Source of the DNA: Ascidia mentula | Lineage: Eukaryota > Chordata > Ascidiacea > Phlebobranchia > Ascidiidae | DNA: 64,000 nt | Assembly: GCA_947561715.1 (NCBI GenBank) | Contig: OX387203.1 | Span: 372,001-436,000 of the forward strand | Direction: 5' to 3' | In this document: positions 62,840 to 64,000 of the stretch, piece by piece | Layout of the letters: every line of letters begins with the position of its first letter | Position numbering within the stretch: the stretch's first letter is position 1 | The notes under the pieces: generated by a model | Databases searched by the model: none | What the model was told of the DNA's origin: nothing | The model's input: only the letters and a program-made list of their open reading frames with translations | Made by a program: the position numbers and the translations under genes

Positions 62840-63935
62840 GTAGTTTATTTATAAATCACCTTTGAATGTGGGAGAAATATTTACTGTTATGTTTATCGAA
62901 GTAATTTCTTCGTTGTATTAAAATAGCGTGCAAGATATTCGTTGTGTGATATTGTTGGGTTATGCTTTTATGCAAAGCAAAGTGAACCAGATTGTGCATC
63001 GTACGTACATTTAGTAAAGAGTAATTAGGGCAGAAGCTCGTTAAAAGTTTTCCAAACGAGTAAAACTGTGGAACAATTTCACTGCAATTGCGCAACTCAT
63101 ATAACCTTTTAACTTCTATATTTACACACAATCGGTGTTACAAACATTGCATCAAACACAAGTTCATCAATGAATTTGCCTACACATTATCCACAGTAAA
63201 CATGATGCACCAATTTAAAAAAACAAAATAGAAAATTACTTGTACTCACCAAGTTTGGTCTACGTTACTTTAACCAGTTCCATTCCATTTGATTCTTTTG
63301 AAACGTGCACGTTGCCAATTGCAATTATCAGCCCGTTTGTGCCAGAAGAAAAATATGAGAAAAAAGAACAACTTCAATTCCTTCAAGCGCAGCGAATAAG
63401 TTTTCTGTGTTTTTGTTTTAATTATTTTCTGTTCTTACATTAATCTCATGGAGTTTGGCCGTTTCAAACTTTGATTTATTGATGTTGTTTTTTTTTTTAC
63501 TTTAGTGATCTTTCGCGAACCTAACATCAATAATTTTGCTTAAAAAAATGTGCATGGCGCAAAATGTAAAACTTTTTAAGTTTTTTTTCTAGTTAGATTG
63601 TGAAAAAGTGTACATAGGTGAAAGTTATATTGCTTAAGTTGTCTTTTTGCTAAATTTTTACTCTTAGTCCCTAAAGATTTTTTTAATTTTGCGTCACATT
63701 AAATGGGGTCACGTGGGTGCCAGAGCAACTGGCGAAAACGAAAAATGAAACGCGAGCACATGTTTGAGAATTTCGCGTTAATTACGCGCTAAACAATGCC
63801 AACGGCAAGCAGCTGTTTATCAAATCTAGATTGCATTGACAAACCACAATAATGCTTAGTGAATTAATCAAAAGATTGGTTTGGGAATGTTTTCTTTTAG
63901 ACGAAATACTTGTGACCCAGACTGGAAAAAATGTC
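62840..63935. other. Gene-free AT-rich sequence
   Basis: Only short frames without splice or domain support. On the minus strand a good donor sequence (CTTG then GTGAGTACAAG) ends at about 63246, but all three frames before it are stopped, so at most it could close a non-coding exon. Nothing else recognised. Confidence 0.4.
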
Positions 63936-63963
63936 GTGCGCGGAGGATATATCCTCCGCGCAC
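63936..63963. repeat. Perfect 28-bp palindrome
   Basis: GTGCGCGGAGGATA is followed at once by its exact reverse complement. It is GC-rich in an AT-rich setting. It could be the centre of a longer element that continues beyond the window, a cruciform, or a binding site for a dimeric factor. Confidence 0.8.
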
Positions 63964-64000
63964 TTTTGCGAAAATTTACTGATAATCCGCGCAATATTAA

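Noticed and set aside
62856-63131. Minus-strand frame of 91 codons after the cytokine-like gene
   Set aside because: No signal, domain or splice context; it overlaps the 3' end of the neighbouring transcript.
63246-63443. Possible minus-strand exon ending at a good donor near 63246
   Set aside because: All three frames are stopped just before the donor and no partner exon was found to the left; a non-coding first exon cannot be excluded.

Overview
The window looks like nuclear DNA of a compact, AT-rich invertebrate chordate genome, most likely a tunicate such as Ciona. The grounds are many short GT-AG introns, close same-strand gene spacing, and a multi-exon gene that matches vertebrate WDSUB1. 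The organism is inferred; no database was searched.

Layout. (1) 566-4624 (+): a complete 15-exon WDSUB1-type gene (WD repeats, then SAM, then U-box; 597 codons). (2) 5238-6377 (+): a single-exon gene for a predicted type I membrane glycoprotein with two thrombospondin type-1-like repeats, one transmembrane helix and a cytoplasmic tail ending in an ITIM-like tyrosine motif. (3) 4233-59615: a head-to-tail array of nine units of about 5.5-6.5 kb. The first unit is the ancestral locus itself (last two WDSUB1 exons, the receptor gene and 3 kb of flank). The other eight are decayed copies, each with a broken WDSUB1 U-box end, a fragment of an unidentified multi-pass membrane protein gene, a broken receptor copy, and two tRNA-like elements in opposite orientation. 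Indels and stops are shared in a criss-cross pattern between units, which points to gene conversion or unequal crossing-over. The last unit carries an 827-bp DNA element with terminal inverted repeats and a candidate target duplication. The array stops a few bases before a 135-bp hairpin element. (4) 61190-62821 (+): a TATA-box gene of five exons with four phase-0 introns, encoding a 217-residue secreted, apparently helical protein with AU-rich 3' UTR motifs. This is the architecture of helical cytokine genes, and it is the best candidate here for an undescribed gene. (5) 62840-64000: no gene recognised; a perfect 28-bp palindrome lies near the end.

How they relate. WDSUB1 is presumably a ubiquitin-ligase component and its link to the neighbours is positional. 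The receptor-like gene and the cytokine-like gene both have immune-type features (ITIM-like tail; secreted, AU-rich mRNA, kB-like promoter site), but nothing in the sequence shows that they act together. Exon models were assembled by eye from splice signals and reading frame, and identity levels are estimates by eye.
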